DNA of 64,000 nt from assembly GCA_900545615.1 (NCBI GenBank), contig UQZM01000001.1, positions 1-64,000 on the forward strand. The letters are read 5' to 3'. This stretch comes from an uncultured Collinsella sp. GTDB taxonomy: Bacteria; Actinomycetota; Coriobacteriia; Coriobacteriales; Coriobacteriaceae. Positions 25,940 through 33,692 of the stretch are shown here, one piece after another; position 1 is the first letter of the stretch, and every line of letters starts with the position of its first letter. The translations under genes and the position numbers were made by a program. The notes under the pieces were generated by a model, which did no database searches, was not told where the DNA came from, and was given only the letters and a program-made list of their open reading frames with translations.

Positions 25940-27253
25940 ATGCAGGCACAGAAGGCGGAGGGAACCCGCGACCTTATCGGCGCCGAGATGCGCGCCTGGC
26001 AAAAGATGCAGCAGATTGCGGCCGGCGTATTCGAGCCGTTTGGCTTTAAGCCCATCGAGACACCCGCGATCGAGCAGGTGGACGTCTTTGTCCACGGCAT
26101 CGGCCAGTCGACCGACGTCGTGCGCAAGGAGATGTTCCGCGTCTTTAGCGGCGCCAACCTGGAGCGCGTCTTTGCTGAGGGCACCGACACCAAGCTCAAG
26201 CCCAAGCAGCGCCTGGCGCTTCGTCCCGAGGGCACGGCCGGTGTGGTGCGCGCCGTCGTGGAGAACAACCTGGTGCCCCAGGGCTCCACGCCGTTTAAGG
26301 CTTATTATGCCGAGGCCATGTTCCGTGGCGAGCGTCCTCAGAAGGGTCGTCTGCGCCAGTTCCATCAGGTGGGTATCGAGTGGCTCGGCGCTCCCGATCC
26401 GGCTGCCGACGCCGAGTGCATCATCATGCTTATGGAGTTCTACAAGCGCCTGGGCTTCGATCTGTCCAAGCTTCGCCTGCTTATTAACTCGATGGGCGAT
26501 GCGCAATGCCGTCCGGCCTACCGCGAGCAGGTCAAGCAGTTTATCCTCGATCACGCCGACGAGATGTGCGACGAGTGCCGCGAGCGCGCCGAGCTCAATC
26601 CGCTGCGCGCTTTCGACTGCAAGAACGACCACTGCCGCGAGATCATGGCCGACGCCCCGCTGATGGGCGACAACCTGTGCGACGAGTGCCGCGAGCACTA
26701 CGAGCAAGTCAAGCGCTATCTGGATGCGGCGGGTATCGAGTATGTCGAGGACCCCACCTTGGTGCGTGGCCTGGACTACTACACCCGTACTGTCTTTGAG
26801 GTCGAGGCCCCTGGCGCCGGCGTCGGCTCCATCGGCGGCGGCGGCCGCTACGATGGCCTGGTCGAGCTCGAGGGTGGCAAGCCCACGGCGGGCGTCGGCT
26901 TTGCTGTCGGTTTTGAGCGCGCCCTGCTGGCCCTGCAGGCCTTTGGCAGCGATTTGGGTGCCGATGAGGCCCCGTGCGTCTATGTCGCCAACGCCGGCAA
27001 GGAGCTGCGTCAGAACGTCTTTGCCATTACGCAGGAGCTTCGCGCCGCAGGTATCGTGACCGAGGCCGACTATCAGGGTCGTTCGCTCAAGGCCCAGTTT
27101 AAGCAAGCCGATAAGGTAGGCGCCAAGCTCATCTTGGTCCTGGGTGGCGACGAGCTTGCCGCCGGCAAGGTCAAAGTGCGCGACATGCAGAGCCATGACG
27201 AGGTGCTCGCCGATCTGGACAACGTCGTCGAGGCGGTTCGCGAGCGCCTGTAG
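25940..27253 (+). CDS. hisS: Histidyl-tRNA synthetase
   Basis: 437-aa class II synthetase. Motif 1 region is KPIETPAIEQVDVF; motif 2 is RPQKGRLRQFHQVGIEWLG; the two histidine-binding signatures are LVRGLDYYTRTVFE and GGGGRYDGLVE. Motif 3 is GVGFAVGFERAL. The C-terminal anticodon-binding domain starts near PCVYVANAG. Several Cys pairs (DECRERAEL, CKNDHC, LCDECREHY) lie in the insertion domain and may bind zinc. ATG 25940 is preceded by AAAGG; a TTG two codons earlier is less likely. Unlike in many bacteria, aspS does not follow directly but lies about 9 kb away. Confidence 0.97.
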   Translation: MQAQKAEGTRDLIGAEMRAWQKMQQIAAGVFEPFGFKPIETPAIEQVDVFVHGIGQSTDVVRKEMFRVFSGANLERVFAEGTDTKLKPKQRLALRPEGTAGVVRAVVENNLVPQGSTPFKAYYAEAMFRGERPQKGRLRQFHQVGIEWLGAPDPAADAECIIMLMEFYKRLGFDLSKLRLLINSMGDAQCRPAYREQVKQFILDHADEMCDECRERAELNPLRAFDCKNDHCREIMADAPLMGDNLCDECREHYEQVKRYLDAAGIEYVEDPTLVRGLDYYTRTVFEVEAPGAGVGSIGGGGRYDGLVELEGGKPTAGVGFAVGFERALLALQAFGSDLGADEAPCVYVANAGKELRQNVFAITQELRAAGIVTEADYQGRSLKAQFKQADKVGAKLILVLGGDELAAGKVKVRDMQSHDEVLADLDNVVEAVRERL

Positions 27254-27311
27254 CGCATCTTTTTGAGCTTCGGGCCTGCTAACGTGCCCTGCTCATGGAG
27301 AGCGATTGTTA

Positions 27312-27349
27312 CGGGGGTGTTTCGCTTTTATGCGGAATGCCCCCGTTTA
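27312..27349 (+). terminator. Terminator of hisS
   Basis: CGGGGGTGTTTCGC pairs with GCGGAATGCCCCCG (with G-U pairs) and is followed by TTTAC. The spacer to ppc then starts. Confidence 0.75.
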
Positions 27350-27364
27350 CGTATGCCGCCCACC

Positions 27365-27466
27365 GAGAAATACGACCATTTAGGGCAAAAACCTTTGCAA
27401 TGCAGAAAATACTTTTGTGTGGTAAAGCGCAATCAGTGTCGAAAGTATTTCTCAAGCGCCTATAAT
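27365..27466 (+). promoter_or_regulatory. ppc promoter with AGAAATAC-type half-sites
   Basis: TATAAT at 27461-27466 is a consensus -10 box. Upstream lie AGAAATAC (27365-27372), AGAAAATACTTT (27404-27415) and the inverted AAAGTATTTCT (27442-27452). The last two form an inverted repeat with about 26 bases between arms, and the right arm would overlap the -35 region. They are candidate sites for a regulator of ppc. Confidence 0.45.
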
Positions 27467-27510
27467 GAATACCGCATGTTACGTGCATAGAAGGAGGAAT
27501 GGGAGGAAAC

Positions 27511-30324
27511 GTGGCTGAGAACCTAAGCAACCAGTCTGTACCCGAAGCCGCGGCGCGCGTCGCTGCCGTGGTCAACCGCCTCGTTAACCGAATCGGCTCG
27601 AATGCCGAGTCCAGGGAGCGTCTCGCCGAGATCGAGATCCCCGAGGAGCTGCGCGACAATCTGGCGCTGTTCTTGCGCCTGGAGCGCCGTGTGCTTAGCG
27701 AGTATGATCCCGAGATCGCGGACCTGTTCGACAAGATTTTGACAGCCGAGATTGTGGTCAATGCCGGCAACCCCGGTACCTGCGCTGCCGACGAAGCCGT
27801 CGACGAGCAGGGCGTGCCCACCGCCGACGAGCCCACTGCCGTGGCATTTCGTGAGGTCGTCGATTTGATCGACAGCCTGCCGCTCGATAAGCAGCAGGTC
27901 ATCGTTCGCGCCTTTACGAGCTTTTTCCATCTGGCAAACCTGTCGGAGGAGAACTACCGTGTGGCGCAGCTGCGCGAGCGCGAGGCCGGTGCGTCGACCG
28001 ATACCGAGGTCGATCCTGCCAACGAGCTTACCGTTGCCTATCACCAGCTGGTGAATGAGCTGGGTGTCGAGGGTGCCAACGAGCTGCTCGACAAGCTCGA
28101 GTTCCACCCTGTCTTTACCGCACATCCCACCGAGGCCCGTCGTAAGGCCGTCGAGGGCAAGATCCGCCGTATCTCCAACCTGCTGGAGGAGCGTCCGCGT
28201 CTGGGCGGCTCCGACCTGGTGGAGAACGAGCGCCATATGCTGCAGGAGATCGACGCCCTGGTGCGTACGAGTCCCATCGCGCTCAAGAAGCCCACGCCGG
28301 TCGAGGAAGCCGATACCATCATCGACATCTTCGATAACACGCTGTTCGACGTTATCCCCGTTATCTATCGTCGTTTTGACGATTGGGTGCTGGGCGACAA
28401 GGCCGGTACTGTGCCGCCGCTGTGCCCGGCGTTCTTCCATCCCGGCAGCTGGATCGGTTCCGACCGCGACGGTAACCCCAACGTCACCGCCAAGGTGAGC
28501 CGTGAGGTCGCCGCCAAGTACTTTACGCACATGGTGCTCAAGCTCGAGGACAAGTGCCGCCACATCGGCCGCAACCTCACGCTCGAGGCTACCTACAGCA
28601 AGCCGTCGGCCGAGCTCATTAACCTGTGGAACCATCAGGTCGAGATGAGCCCTCGTTACACGGCCCGCGCCGAGCTGATCTCCGAGCACGAGCCGCATCG
28701 CGCCGTCATGCTCGTCATGGCCGACCGCCTGAACGCCACCGTCCGTCGTATCACCGACACCATGTACCACAGCGCCGACGAGTTCCTGGATGACCTGCGC
28801 GTCGTCCAGCGTTCGCTGGCCGCCTGCGGTGCCGTCCGTGCTGCCTACGGCCCGGTCCAAACCATCATCTGGCAGGTCGAGTCCTTCGGCTTCCATATGG
28901 TCGAGATGGAGTTCCGTCAGCACTCCGTGGTGCATGCCCGCGCCCTTAAGGATATCCACGAGAACGGTATCCATGGCGACCTGCAGCCCATGACGCGCGA
29001 GGTCATCGATACCTTCCGCGCTATCGGCTCCATCCAAAAGCGCTACGGCAAGAAGATGGCGCACCGCTACATCATCTCGTTTACCAAGAGCGCTCAGCAT
29101 GTGGCCGACGTCTTTGAGCTGGCGCACCTGTCCTTTGCACACGAGGAGGATGTCCCCGAGCTCGACGTGATCCCGTTGTTCGAGCAGCTCGAGGACCTCG
29201 AGGGCTGCGTCGACGTGCTCGATCAGATGCTTACGCTGCCCGTGGTGCAAAAGCGCCTTGCCCAGACCAACCGCCGCATGGAGGTCATGCTGGGCTATTC
29301 CGACTCTTCCAAGGATGCCGGTCCTACCACGGCCATGCTCGCGCTGCACTCCGCGCAGGAGCGCATCGCCAAGTGGGCAGAGAAGAACGATATCGACCTG
29401 GTGCTCATGCACGGTCGCGGCGGTGCCGTGGGCCGTGGCGGCGGCCCGGCCAACAAGGCCGTGCTGGCGCAGCCCAAGGGTTCGGTCAACTGCTTCTTTA
29501 AGCTTACCGAGCAGGGCGAAGTCATCTTTGCCCGTTACGGCAACCGCACGCTGGCTCAGCGCCATGTTGAGTCCGTTGCCGCCGCAACGCTTTTGCAGTC
29601 GGCCCCGAGTGTCGAGAAGACCAACACCGAGACCACGCAGAAGTTCTGGGATATGGCCGAGAAGCTCAACACTGCAAGCCACGAACGCTATCTGGACCTG
29701 CTGAACACCGAGGACTTTACACCGTGGTTCTCGACCGTGACGCCGCTGACCGAGGTCGGTCTGCTGCCGATCGGCTCGCGTCCCGCCAAGCGCGGTCTGG
29801 GCGCCAAGTCGCTCGATGACCTGCGTACCATCCCGTGGATCTTCAGCTGGAGCCAGGCGCGCATTAACCTGGCCGCTTGGTACGGTCTGGGCACCGCCTG
29901 CGAGCAGCTTGGCGATCTTGACCAGCTCAAGGCTGCCTACCAGGAGTGGCCGTTCTTCCGCACCTTTATCGACAACATCGAGATGTCGATTGCTAAGACC
30001 GATCAGCGCATCGCCAAGATGTATCTGCATCTGGGCGACCGCGATGATCTGTCCAAGAAGGTCTTTACCGAGATGCAGCTCACCCGTAAGTGGGTCCTTG
30101 CCATCGTCGGTGATGAATGGCCGCTGCAGCGTCGTCGCGTGCTCGGCTGCGCCGTTCGCGTGCGTAACCCCTACGTCGACGCCCTGTCCATCGCCCAGGT
30201 CCGCGCCCTTCGCGAGGTGCGTATGAACCAGGACGAGATGGCCGAGGAGAAGAAGGCCGAGTACATGAGCCTGATTCTTTCGACTGTGACCGGCGTCTCG
30301 GCAGGACTGCAGAACACGGGGTAA
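27511..30324 (+). CDS. ppc: Phosphoenolpyruvate carboxylase
   Basis: 937 aa. It adds bicarbonate to PEP to make oxaloacetate, feeding the reductive branch of the fermentative TCA pathway. Both family signatures are present: VFTAHPTEARRKAV with the catalytic His, and the VLMHGRGGAVGRGGGP loop preceded by GYSDSSKDAG. GSWIGSDRDGNPNVT is also conserved, and the end is the family-typical QNTG. GTG 27511 has GGGAGG 4 bases upstream; the alternative ATG 27499 has AAGGAGG only 1 base away, so it is disfavoured. Length is normal for bacterial PEPC. Confidence 0.96.
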   Translation: MAENLSNQSVPEAAARVAAVVNRLVNRIGSNAESRERLAEIEIPEELRDNLALFLRLERRVLSEYDPEIADLFDKILTAEIVVNAGNPGTCAADEAVDEQGVPTADEPTAVAFREVVDLIDSLPLDKQQVIVRAFTSFFHLANLSEENYRVAQLREREAGASTDTEVDPANELTVAYHQLVNELGVEGANELLDKLEFHPVFTAHPTEARRKAVEGKIRRISNLLEERPRLGGSDLVENERHMLQEIDALVRTSPIALKKPTPVEEADTIIDIFDNTLFDVIPVIYRRFDDWVLGDKAGTVPPLCPAFFHPGSWIGSDRDGNPNVTAKVSREVAAKYFTHMVLKLEDKCRHIGRNLTLEATYSKPSAELINLWNHQVEMSPRYTARAELISEHEPHRAVMLVMADRLNATVRRITDTMYHSADEFLDDLRVVQRSLAACGAVRAAYGPVQTIIWQVESFGFHMVEMEFRQHSVVHARALKDIHENGIHGDLQPMTREVIDTFRAIGSIQKRYGKKMAHRYIISFTKSAQHVADVFELAHLSFAHEEDVPELDVIPLFEQLEDLEGCVDVLDQMLTLPVVQKRLAQTNRRMEVMLGYSDSSKDAGPTTAMLALHSAQERIAKWAEKNDIDLVLMHGRGGAVGRGGGPANKAVLAQPKGSVNCFFKLTEQGEVIFARYGNRTLAQRHVESVAAATLLQSAPSVEKTNTETTQKFWDMAEKLNTASHERYLDLLNTEDFTPWFSTVTPLTEVGLLPIGSRPAKRGLGAKSLDDLRTIPWIFSWSQARINLAAWYGLGTACEQLGDLDQLKAAYQEWPFFRTFIDNIEMSIAKTDQRIAKMYLHLGDRDDLSKKVFTEMQLTRKWVLAIVGDEWPLQRRRVLGCAVRVRNPYVDALSIAQVRALREVRMNQDEMAEEKKAEYMSLILSTVTGVSAGLQNTG

Positions 30325-30345
30325 TCGATAGCCCTGTAGTCGTCC

Positions 30346-30472
30346 GGGCCCGCCATTAGTTTACTTTTAGGCACGTCCTCGGACATGCAAGAAGCCCTCG
30401 CTGCGCACTTCGTGCGGCGAGGGCTTCTTGCGTCCTGCGGAGTGTGCCTAAAAGTAAACTAATGGCGGGCCC
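30346..30472. repeat. 127-bp palindromic element, 29-bp arms, conserved core (copy 1)
   Basis: The 29-base arms (30346-30374 and 30444-30472) are perfect complements and contain ATTAGTTTACTTTTAGGCAC. The 69-base core has a 15-bp stem (GCAAGAAGCCCTCGC / GCGAGGGCTTCTTGC) capped by CGCAC-TTCG-TGCG and flanked by CGTCCTCGGACATG and CGTCCTGCGGA. Copy 2 at 32871-32995 shares the core but not the arms. It lies in the 466-base gap between ppc and larA. Confidence 0.85.
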
Positions 30473-30509
30473 TGCGATGTCCGGTCTTCAGTGGATTACT
30501 GCTGGGGGA

Positions 30510-30585
30510 ATTAATGGCGCGCTTCGCGCGTTTTGGATGGGGTCTGTCCCGGCGGCGCGTTTGGCGCTTCGCGCCGCGCGCCTTA
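30510..30585. other. GC hairpins in the ppc-larA gap
   Basis: GGCGCGC-TTCG-CGCG and GGCGC-TTCG-CGCC sit one after the other and could form compact stems, the second inside a larger GGCGCGT...GCGCGCC pairing. No coding frame is credible here. Confidence 0.35.
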
Positions 30586-30633
30586 TCGATCGGGATTGAG
30601 ATGCATGTGGTGCTTCTCGCCTTACGACTGTAG

Positions 30634-30670
30634 CGGCCGCGGTCCCGTTTGGGGTCGCGGCCGTTTTGTT
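30634..30670 (+). terminator. Intrinsic terminator upstream of larA
   Basis: CGGCCGCGGTCCC pairs with GGGGTCGCGGCCG (two G-U pairs) around GTTT and is followed by TTTTGTT. It has no gene immediately before it, so it either ends ppc read-through or attenuates a larA leader transcript. Confidence 0.65.
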
Positions 30671-30790
30671 GTGGGTCAAATATGAACGTTGTGTTAATGG
30701 GTCGGTGGACGGTGGTGTTTTTCGGTGAGCGGCGTATCCTTCCAACGGTTTATCTAGTGTGTCAGTTGAAAAGGAAGAGGGCGCTCGTCA

Positions 30791-32068
30791 TTGTTTGAAT
30801 GTGAACTGCCGTTTGACCACAAGACGTTGCATCTGGAGCTCGAGGATAAGAACTTCGCGGGTGTGATGGAAGGTCATCAAAACGAGTTTAAGACCACGAA
30901 ATCGCAGGAAGAGCTGGTAGAGGAGTCGCTTGCCAACCCTTATGGCTCGCCGTCGCTCGAGGAGCTTTGTGCTGGCAAGAAGGATATCGTCATCATTAGC
31001 TCCGACCATACGCGTCCCGTTCCCTCGCGTGTGACGATGCCTATTCTGCTGCATCACATCCATTCCGCTGCGCCCGAGGCTCGCGTGCGCATTTTGGTTG
31101 CTACGGGTATGCATCGTCCGTCGACGCATGAGGAACTCGTCAACAAGTACGGCGAGGAGATCGTTGCCAACGAGGAAATCGTTATGCACGTCGCGACCGA
31201 TGACAGCATGATGAAAAAGATCGGCACCCTGCCTTCTGGCGGCGAGTGCATCATCAACAAGATTGCTGCCGATTGCGATCTGCTGCTTGCCGAGGGCTTT
31301 ATTGAGCCGCACTTCTTTGCCGGTTTCTCTGGTAGCCGCAAGTCCGTCCTGCCTGGCATCGCCAGCTACAAGACCATCATGTACAACCACAACGGTCAGT
31401 TTGTGAACGATTCCCATTCGCGTGCCGGCAACCTGTGCCACAACCACGTGAGCGAGGACATGTTTGCCGCTGCCGAGATGGCTCACCTTGCCTTTGTGCT
31501 TAACGTGGTGCTCAACGGCAAGCATGAGGTTATCGGCTCCTTTGCCGGCGACATTCACAAGGCGCACGAGGCCGGCTGTGAGTTCGTGAAGAGCCTTGCC
31601 GGCGTTGAGCCCGTTGAGTGCGAGATTGCCATCACCACTAACGGCGGCTACCCGCTCGACCAGAACATCTATCAGGCCGTGAAGGGCATGTGCTCTGCCG
31701 AGGCTACGCTTCCCGAGGGCGGCGTGATCATCGACGTCGCCGGTTGTGCCGACGGCCACGGTGGCGAGGGCTTCTATCACAACATCGCCGACAACGATCC
31801 GGCGGAGTTTGAGCGTGCCTGCATCGACCGTCCTAAGGACGAGACCCTGCCCGACCAGTGGACGAGCCAGATCTTTGCCCGCATCCTGGCGCATCACCCT
31901 GTGATCATGGTCACCGACCTGTGCGATCACCAGATGATCAAGGATATGCACATGACGCCGGTCAACACTCTCGATGAGGCGCTCAAGCTCGCCTTTGAGA
32001 TGAAGGGTGTCGATGCCAAGGTGGCCGTCATTCCCGATGGCCTGGGCGTTGTCGTCGCGCAGCACTAG
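30791..32068 (+). CDS. larA: Nickel-dependent lactate racemase LarA
   Basis: 425 aa, full length for the family. It interconverts D- and L-lactate with a nickel-pincer cofactor bound to a lysine. The lysine lies in HFFAGFSGSRKSVLPGI; other family motifs are SDHTRPVPSRV, VATGMHRPST and NDSHSRAGN. The start is TTG 30791 with AAGGAAGAGGG about 10 bases upstream; no later Met fits the family start (ELPFDHKTLHLEL). The gene is followed by a LarD-like channel and faces larBC across 1 kb. It may serve to use both lactate isomers or to make D-lactate for the cell wall. Confidence 0.9.
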   Translation: MFECELPFDHKTLHLELEDKNFAGVMEGHQNEFKTTKSQEELVEESLANPYGSPSLEELCAGKKDIVIISSDHTRPVPSRVTMPILLHHIHSAAPEARVRILVATGMHRPSTHEELVNKYGEEIVANEEIVMHVATDDSMMKKIGTLPSGGECIINKIAADCDLLLAEGFIEPHFFAGFSGSRKSVLPGIASYKTIMYNHNGQFVNDSHSRAGNLCHNHVSEDMFAAAEMAHLAFVLNVVLNGKHEVIGSFAGDIHKAHEAGCEFVKSLAGVEPVECEIAITTNGGYPLDQNIYQAVKGMCSAEATLPEGGVIIDVAGCADGHGGEGFYHNIADNDPAEFERACIDRPKDETLPDQWTSQIFARILAHHPVIMVTDLCDHQMIKDMHMTPVNTLDEALKLAFEMKGVDAKVAVIPDGLGVVVAQH

Positions 32069-32117
32069 TACGCGGCCTAAACGAATCGTTTATGACCGAC
32101 AAGAAAGATAAGGTTTT

Positions 32118-32849
32118 ATGCTTACCAAACTCCTCTGCGAATTCGGCGCAACGGCCCTCATGATCATCTTTGGCGTGGGCGTGCACTTCGATACCGTGCT
32201 CAAGGGCACCAAGTATCAGGGCTCCGGCCACATGTTTGCCATCACCACCTGGTCTTTTGGCATCTCGGTCTGCCTGTTTGTCTTTGGCGGCGCCGTGTGC
32301 ATGAACCCCGCCATGGTGCTTGCCCAGTGCATCGTCGGCTTGGTGCCGTGGAGCAGCTGCATCCCCTTCATGATTGCCGATATGCTCGGCGGCTTTGTGG
32401 GCGCCGTAATCGCTTGGCTTATGTATGCCGATGAGTTCAAGGCTTCCGAGGGCGTCGTCGACCCTATTGCCCAGCGCAACATCTTCTCGACCAACCCCAC
32501 CACCGAGGGTACGAACTACGCCCGTAACTTCTTCTGCGAGGCTATCTGCACCTTCGTGTTCATCAGCGCCATCCTTGCCGCTGCTAGCCGCGCTGGCGAG
32601 AACGTTCTGATGCTCGCCATCTGCGTTGGCCTGATCGTTTGGGCCGTTGGCATGGGCATGGGCGGCATCACCGGCTTCGCCATGAACCAGGCTCGTGACC
32701 TTGGTCCTCGCATGGCCTACCAGGTGCTGCCGATTAAGAACAAGGCCGACAACAACTGGAAGTACGGCCTGCTTGTTCCTGGCATCGCACCGTTTATCGG
32801 TGCCGCTCTGGCCGCGCTGTTTGTGCACGGTTTCTTGGGCATGTTCTAG
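32118..32849 (+). CDS. larD: MIP-family channel, LarD/GlpF-like lactate channel
   Basis: 243 aa with six membrane segments. The first half-helix motif MNPAMVLAQ is intact, but the second is MNQARDLGPR where aquaporins and GlpF have NPARD. The gene lies 49 bases after larA, matching the lar operon in lactobacilli where LarD admits lactic acid. A loop of about 25 residues (VVDPIAQRNIFSTNPTTEGT) is typical of GlpF-type members. The ribosome site is weak (AAGATAAGG). Function as a lactate rather than glycerol channel is inferred from context. Confidence 0.85.
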   Translation: MLTKLLCEFGATALMIIFGVGVHFDTVLKGTKYQGSGHMFAITTWSFGISVCLFVFGGAVCMNPAMVLAQCIVGLVPWSSCIPFMIADMLGGFVGAVIAWLMYADEFKASEGVVDPIAQRNIFSTNPTTEGTNYARNFFCEAICTFVFISAILAAASRAGENVLMLAICVGLIVWAVGMGMGGITGFAMNQARDLGPRMAYQVLPIKNKADNNWKYGLLVPGIAPFIGAALAALFVHGFLGMF

Positions 32850-32870
32850 TCTGAGGCTACATAGTTGTCC

Positions 32871-32995
32871 GCTGGCCGCATGGGGTAACTCCCCAGCGCG
32901 TCCTCGGACATGAAAGAGCCCCCGCTGCGCACTTCGTGCGGCGGGGGCTCTTTCGTCCTGCGGAATGCGCTGGGGAGTTACCCCATGCGGCCAGC
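32871..32995. repeat. 125-bp palindromic element, 29-bp arms, conserved core (copy 2)
   Basis: Perfect 29-base arms (32871-32899 and 32967-32995), containing GCATGGGGTAACTCCCCAGC, bracket a 67-base core nearly identical to that at 30375-30443. The inner stem differs by paired changes (GAAAGAGCCCCCGC / GCGGGGGCTCTTTC). It sits between convergent larD and tetR and could stop both. The remaining 155 bases to 33150 show nothing coding. Confidence 0.85.
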
Positions 32996-33150
32996 TGCGG
33001 GATCTCAGCCGCGTTGGAACAAGCAACCCAACATATATATCTGAATTTGGATGGGAGGGGCTTATTGCTGATGGGGGCGTTGGGCTGATGTTGGCACTTT
33101 GGGATGGGTTGTGCTTTTGGTTGGGCGGGGCATTGGGATGAGGGTTCTGT

Positions 33151-33690
33151 CTAGCCGAAGAGGGGCTTGATGGCTGATAGGTAGTCTTTGGCTACGTCCT
33201 CTTTTGGGGCTTCGAAGTTGTGCCAGGCCCACCATTGGACGGTGGCAACGAAGCTTGAGGCTATGTGGTGTAGTAGGAAGCTTCGGTCCATGGTTCCGGC
33301 GGGGCCTGCGGGGTCGACGGGGACGGTTTCGGCTGCTCGTGACATGATGGTCTTGCGGAGACAGTCGGCGAAGACGCGCGAGCCGGCGCCGGCTACGAGG
33401 GCTCGAACGCCTTGGCGGCGCTCCCAGAGGTTGTTGAGGATATGCTCGACCTGCACGAGTGGGTCGTCGAGCGGTGTGCCATCGTCGTCGAGGGCGTGGG
33501 TGCAGATGTCGCTCACGCCCTCGGACAGTAGGTCGTCTTTGCTCTTAAAGAGGCCGTAGAATGTGGCCCGACCAACATGGGCACGAGCGATGATGTCGCC
33601 GACGGTAATCTTGCCGTAATCCTCTTCGCGCAGCAGCTCGGAGAACGCTGCAACGATGGCAGCGCGGCTTTTTTCTTTGCGGGCATCCAT
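33151..33690 (-). CDS. TetR-family transcriptional regulator
   Basis: 179 aa. The N-terminal helix-turn-helix is clear: SRAAIVAAFSELLREEDYGK then ITVGDIIARAHVGRATFYGLFKSKDDLL. The C-terminal ligand domain is variable and resembles no family I can name. ATG 33690 is only 2 bases after the larC stop, so it is the third gene of a larB-larC-tetR unit and translationally coupled. It is the natural candidate to control the lar genes, for example through the palindromes at 35442-35488, though that is inference. Confidence 0.9.
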   Translation of the reverse strand: MDARKEKSRAAIVAAFSELLREEDYGKITVGDIIARAHVGRATFYGLFKSKDDLLSEGVSDICTHALDDDGTPLDDPLVQVEHILNNLWERRQGVRALVAGAGSRVFADCLRKTIMSRAAETVPVDPAGPAGTMDRSFLLHHIASSFVATVQWWAWHNFEAPKEDVAKDYLSAIKPLFG

Positions 33691-33692
33691 GG

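Noticed and set aside
27523..30030. 835-codon open frame antisense to ppc
   Set aside because: Shadow of a GC-rich gene: composition is unlike a protein family, and the + strand frame is unmistakable PEP carboxylase.
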